Below, piece after piece: positions 6,556 through 8,876 of a stretch of DNA of 8,876 bases. The stretch is from Candidatus Acetothermia bacterium (GTDB taxonomy: Bacteria; Bipolaricaulota; Bipolaricaulia; RBG-16-55-9; DRXL01), in the NCBI GenBank assembly GCA_028275205.1, contig JAPWVB010000048.1:1-8876 (forward strand), in the 5' to 3' direction. A program made the position numbers and the translations under genes. The notes beneath the pieces are model-generated. The model was not told where the DNA came from. It made no database searches and was given only the letters and a program-made list of their open reading frames with translations. Numbering within the stretch: position 1 is the stretch's first letter; every line of letters begins with the position of its first letter.

Positions 6556-8120
6556 CAGTGGCGGCTGAGGCTGAGAAAGTATTGGCGCACCGCGTCGCGG
6601 AGTTCTTGGGGGATCTCAAGCATATCGAGGACTGCCTCGACTCTCTCGTAATTGATCTGGGCAGGGGTGGGGCTCGAAGCTCCCTGGGGGTCCTGGGGCA
6701 GCTCCAGGCTCACGATCTCGAAGAGAATATCAAGATCTTGGTCATGGGCGCTTGGCGGCACGGGGATGGTCCGTGAGCGCTCGCGCAGCTCGGAGAGATC
6801 GGGCAAGTCTTTGGCAGCTTCAGGATCGAGCGGGGCTGTGCCGCGCCCGGCTCCAGCTGAGGGCTGAGACTCTTCCGAGCGCTCTTGAGATCGTGGGGTC
6901 TCCGCGGAGGCCGAGCCCTGTTGGCTCGGAGCTTGCTGAGAGCCCTCTTCAACCGGAGACGGGGCGTTAGGGGAGCTTTGAGAGAACTCTTCCCCGTGCG
7001 CGGTCTGAGGCTCAGGGGGCGCGAGGGCAGACTCAATCTCTTGTTGCAGATGCTCGAGCTGCTCGTAGAGGGCTTGACGCGCCTCAAGCTCCCGCAGCAG
7101 CTCCTCGAGACGTTGCCGGAACTCTTGCGGGATTTGGGTCTCTTGCCACGTTTGCTCGGCAAGAGCTGCTACTTCAGGAGGGGCGTCGCGCAGTTGCTCT
7201 AAGAGTTTCTTCAGTTCTTCGTGAGAGAGCCCTTGGGCTTGCTCGAGGATGCTTCGCAAGCCCTGGACTATGTGATCGAGCTTTGCTGCTCCAGAACTGC
7301 TTTGTTGCGGTGGGCGCAGATCGCTGGAGGAGCCCTCAGTGACAGAAGCGTCGCTGCTCGATTTCTTTGAAGATTCTGCGTCTGTCGGGGGAGAGGGAGG
7401 TGCCAGGCGCTCTTGCTCTGTGAGGAGCTCGGCGTGGAGCTGTTGGAGGGCTGCGCGCGCGCGCGGATCGTTGGGATTGAGCGCAAGCTCACGGCGAGCT
7501 CTCTCGAAGCGCTCGCGCATATCGGCGAGCTTCTGCGCCAGATCTGGTGGCGGCGTCTGCAACCACTCATCAAGAAGCGGCGACGCCCGCGAAGATTCGT
7601 GACTTGCTGGCGCAGTCGCGCTCAGGTGAGACTCTGTCGGGAGCCACCCTGGCTGGACCAAGCTCGCTACACTCACACAGAAGAAGCTAAGGATCGCTAC
7701 GGCTGCCCAGCGCCCTCGATCCCCTGATCCCATAGGGAGGGCGCGGGCAGGAGTCACCGAAAGCGCTGCCAGCCGACGCTCCAGCAATGGGAAAAATTCT
7801 GCGGGGCCATACCCTTGGCTCAGCTCATAGAGCGTCACCAGCAGTTCATGGCTTTGGAGATGGCGATCGGCGCGGAAGAGCAGCTCTCTGCTATTGATGG
7901 GACAAATCCACCCGATCCCAAACCCAACAATCCCTAGAAGAGCGTGGGCTATCACCCACGGCAGGAGCGGGACGGCACCCCAGAGCCCCAACGCGCTCCC
8001 ACCTAACGCAACGATGGCGATCCCCACGCTGATCAGCAAGGCCCAGCTTGCTGCCGTGAGCCCATTGAGCAGGCGCTGGCGCCGCTCGAGCCTAGCGCGG
8101 AGCATCTCGAACCCGTGCAC
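6555..8120 (-). CDS. DUF4175-like membrane protein with coiled-coil and low-complexity region
   Basis: 521 residues. I take the GTG at 8120-8118 as the start because GGGAGGA (8132-8126) stands just upstream. An ATG five codons later (8105-8103) lacks such a site. It overlaps the preceding gene by 29 bases. Order of parts: a basic amphipathic start (LRARLERRQRLLNGL); two helices at about 20-45 and 50-72; a short loop domain; a third helix at about 137-156; then a mostly polar chain with predicted helical or coiled-coil stretches at about 185-240 and 280-365, and Ser/Glu/Gln/Pro-rich linkers at about 241-280 and 366-430. The last 30 residues (YERVEAVLDMLEIPQELRDAV then a YF motif) look like a tail I recall from similar proteins in MoxR-DUF58 operons. 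The N-terminal arrangement resembles DUF4175 proteins, which are often longer. No catalytic motif is seen, so a scaffold or adaptor for the ATPase and vWA partners is an inference. Confidence 0.8.
   Translation of the reverse strand: MHGFEMLRARLERRQRLLNGLTAASWALLISVGIAIVALGGSALGLWGAVPLLPWVIAHALLGIVGFGIGWICPINSRELLFRADRHLQSHELLVTLYELSQGYGPAEFFPLLERRLAALSVTPARALPMGSGDRGRWAAVAILSFFCVSVASLVQPGWLPTESHLSATAPASHESSRASPLLDEWLQTPPPDLAQKLADMRERFERARRELALNPNDPRARAALQQLHAELLTEQERLAPPSPPTDAESSKKSSSDASVTEGSSSDLRPPQQSSSGAAKLDHIVQGLRSILEQAQGLSHEELKKLLEQLRDAPPEVAALAEQTWQETQIPQEFRQRLEELLRELEARQALYEQLEHLQQEIESALAPPEPQTAHGEEFSQSSPNAPSPVEEGSQQAPSQQGSASAETPRSQERSEESQPSAGAGRGTAPLDPEAAKDLPDLSELRERSRTIPVPPSAHDQDLDILFEIVSLELPQDPQGASSPTPAQINYERVEAVLDMLEIPQELRDAVRQYFLSLSRH
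7452..7465. repeat. Alternating CG tract inside a coding region
   Basis: Fourteen bases of alternating pyrimidine-purine (TG followed by six CG dinucleotides), encoding part of a PRARAA segment of the 521-residue protein. Such tracts can adopt Z-DNA and slip during replication. The reading frame is intact here, and GC-rich Arg/Ala codons explain it adequately. Confidence 0.6.
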
Positions 8121-8724
8121 GGTCTTCCTCCCTTGCTGTCCACCATACCAAAATCCCTAGGATGATCGCAAGCGACAGATAGCCCATGAGTAAAAAGCCC
8201 CTCTGTTCGTATAATGGGCCCTCGCCAAACCAGAGCGAGAGCATGAGAATGGGGTTGAGCGGCTGCAGCACGAAGAACGTCGTGACGAGAGCAAGGATGA
8301 GCAACGCGTACTTGATGTGGAACTGCGCGATCTCCGTAGGCCAGCGCCTCCCAATGGGCACGCCCAGGAGAGCCCAGCATGCCCCATAAAGCCCCAGATA
8401 CCCCAGGGCGCCCAGCAGGCGATCAAGCCCATGACCGACAATCCCCGTAAAGACCGTCCAGTAGGGCAGACTCAGCACGAGCAGAAAGAGCACATGGGCG
8501 AGCACGCTCTTGATGGTCCCTCCCTTCAGCCCAAAGCTGAGCGAGTACGCAGCAAAGAGCACCGTGGCGATCACTAAAAAGACAGAGCCCATGCTCAGCC
8601 GAGGGGTGACGAGCTCATCCACGCGAGCGGACGAGGGCAGCGCGATAAGCAAGGGGATCCCAGCGAGTATCAAATATCCCGTGAATGCTGACCAGGAGTG
8701 CGCAAGCTCTAGGCGAGAGCGCAT
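8092..8724 (-). CDS. Six-helix integral membrane protein of unknown function
   Basis: 210 residues. The ATG at 8724-8722 is chosen because AAGGAGA (8737-8731) lies six bases upstream and the preceding gene stops two bases before it. The frame is open upstream to 8862, but that part is out of frame with the more plausible end of the preceding gene. Hydrophobic segments lie at about 12-30, 43-65, 72-95, 103-124, 137-166 (long) and 178-196, with short loops and a charged C-terminus (REEDRARVR). A possible feature is the loop WFGEGPLYEQRG at 165-176. I do not recognise the family. The size and helix count would also fit a permease subunit, but no ABC ATPase is visible in the window. Its place as an early gene of the MoxR/vWA operon suggests a membrane partner of that complex. 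Confidence 0.8.
   Translation of the reverse strand: MRSRLELAHSWSAFTGYLILAGIPLLIALPSSARVDELVTPRLSMGSVFLVIATVLFAAYSLSFGLKGGTIKSVLAHVLFLLVLSLPYWTVFTGIVGHGLDRLLGALGYLGLYGACWALLGVPIGRRWPTEIAQFHIKYALLILALVTTFFVLQPLNPILMLSLWFGEGPLYEQRGFLLMGYLSLAIILGILVWWTAREEDRARVRDAPR
8126..8132 (-). promoter_or_regulatory. Shine-Dalgarno site deciding a GTG start
   Basis: GGGAGGA on the minus strand, five bases before the GTG at 8120-8118, located inside the end of the six-helix protein gene. It favours GTG over the ATG at 8105-8103 as the start of the 521-residue protein. Confidence 0.75.
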
Positions 8725-8726
8725 GG

Positions 8727-8876
8727 TCAATCTCCTTCCACCAGCACAAGATAGAGGGCGGTGCGATGCTCCCCCGGCGTCACGCCGATGGGCGATGCCC
8801 TCAGATCCTCGATCCAGCCGATGAGCTTCGTCCTGTGAGAGAGCCGGCCCCACTGCTGCCACAGCCTCCGACGCTC
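8727..8876 (-). CDS. C-terminal end of an unrecognised gene (5' end outside window)
   Basis: A frame open from the right edge to the TGA at 8729-8727 gives 49 residues, beginning ERRRLWQQWG and ending ALYLVLVEGD. It is supported by its tight fit to the next gene: its last codons (GTG GAA GGA GAT) contain the Shine-Dalgarno site of that gene, and only two bases separate stop and start. A second minus frame is also open here as an extension of the next gene, so a coding call is likely but not certain. The piece has basic and aromatic residues (LWQQW, GWIEDL) and a final beta-strand-like stretch, and no recognisable motif. No function can be assigned from this fragment. Confidence 0.6.
   Translation of the reverse strand, partial: ERRRLWQQWGRLSHRTKLIGWIEDLRASPIGVTPGEHRTALYLVLVEGD
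8731..8737 (-). promoter_or_regulatory. Shine-Dalgarno site of the six-helix protein gene
   Basis: AAGGAGA on the minus strand, six bases before the ATG at 8724-8722 and embedded in the last codons of the preceding gene. It supports this start over the longer open frame. Confidence 0.75.

Noticed and set aside
8725..8862. N-terminal extension of the six-helix protein to an upstream start at 8862
   Set aside because: The 46 extra residues are polar and out of frame with the preceding gene, whose stop and embedded Shine-Dalgarno site fit the ATG at 8724-8722 better.

Overview
The window is GC-rich bacterial DNA. It is almost fully coding, and every gene supported here lies on the minus strand, so transcription runs from the right edge (8876) to the left edge (1). 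I see no tRNA, rRNA, CRISPR array, insertion sequence or plus-strand gene, and no stretch over 300 bases without a gene. Strong Shine-Dalgarno motifs, one GTG start and stop/start overlaps are typical bacterial features. The phylum cannot be fixed from the sequence. This kind of MoxR/vWA cluster is common in deep-branching, GC-rich groups (for example Acidobacteriota, Planctomycetota, Bipolaricaulota), but that is only a hint.

Right to left, the layout is: the C-terminal 49 codons of an unrecognised gene (8876-8727); an orphan six-helix membrane protein (8724-8092); a 521-residue membrane protein with DUF4175-like helices, a coiled-coil and Ser/Glu/Gln-rich middle and a short conserved-looking tail (8120-6555); a MoxR-family AAA+ ATPase (6545-5559); a DUF58 protein with one vWA domain (5581-4703); a BatA-like membrane protein with one vWA domain (4706-3048); and an 841-residue membrane protein with two vWA domains (3051-526). 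Junctions are overlaps of 4, 4, 23 and 29 bases or gaps of 2 and 9 bases, so these seven genes form one polycistronic unit whose promoter lies to the right of the window. After a 61-base gap with a plausible promoter, a DoxX-family membrane protein gene (464-1) runs off the left edge.

The core is a MoxR/vWA module related to the Bat (aerotolerance) and MoxR-DUF58 operons. In known examples a MoxR ATPase remodels or activates a target together with vWA proteins that bind ligands through a metal-ion-dependent adhesion site (MIDAS). Here one ATPase is encoded with four vWA domains in three proteins, two of them membrane-anchored. This suggests an ATPase-driven assembly or quality-control complex at the cytoplasmic membrane. 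The substrate is not visible. The least explained parts are the six-helix protein, the partial gene before it, and the double-vWA protein with a cysteine-free amidotransferase-like domain between its vWA domains.
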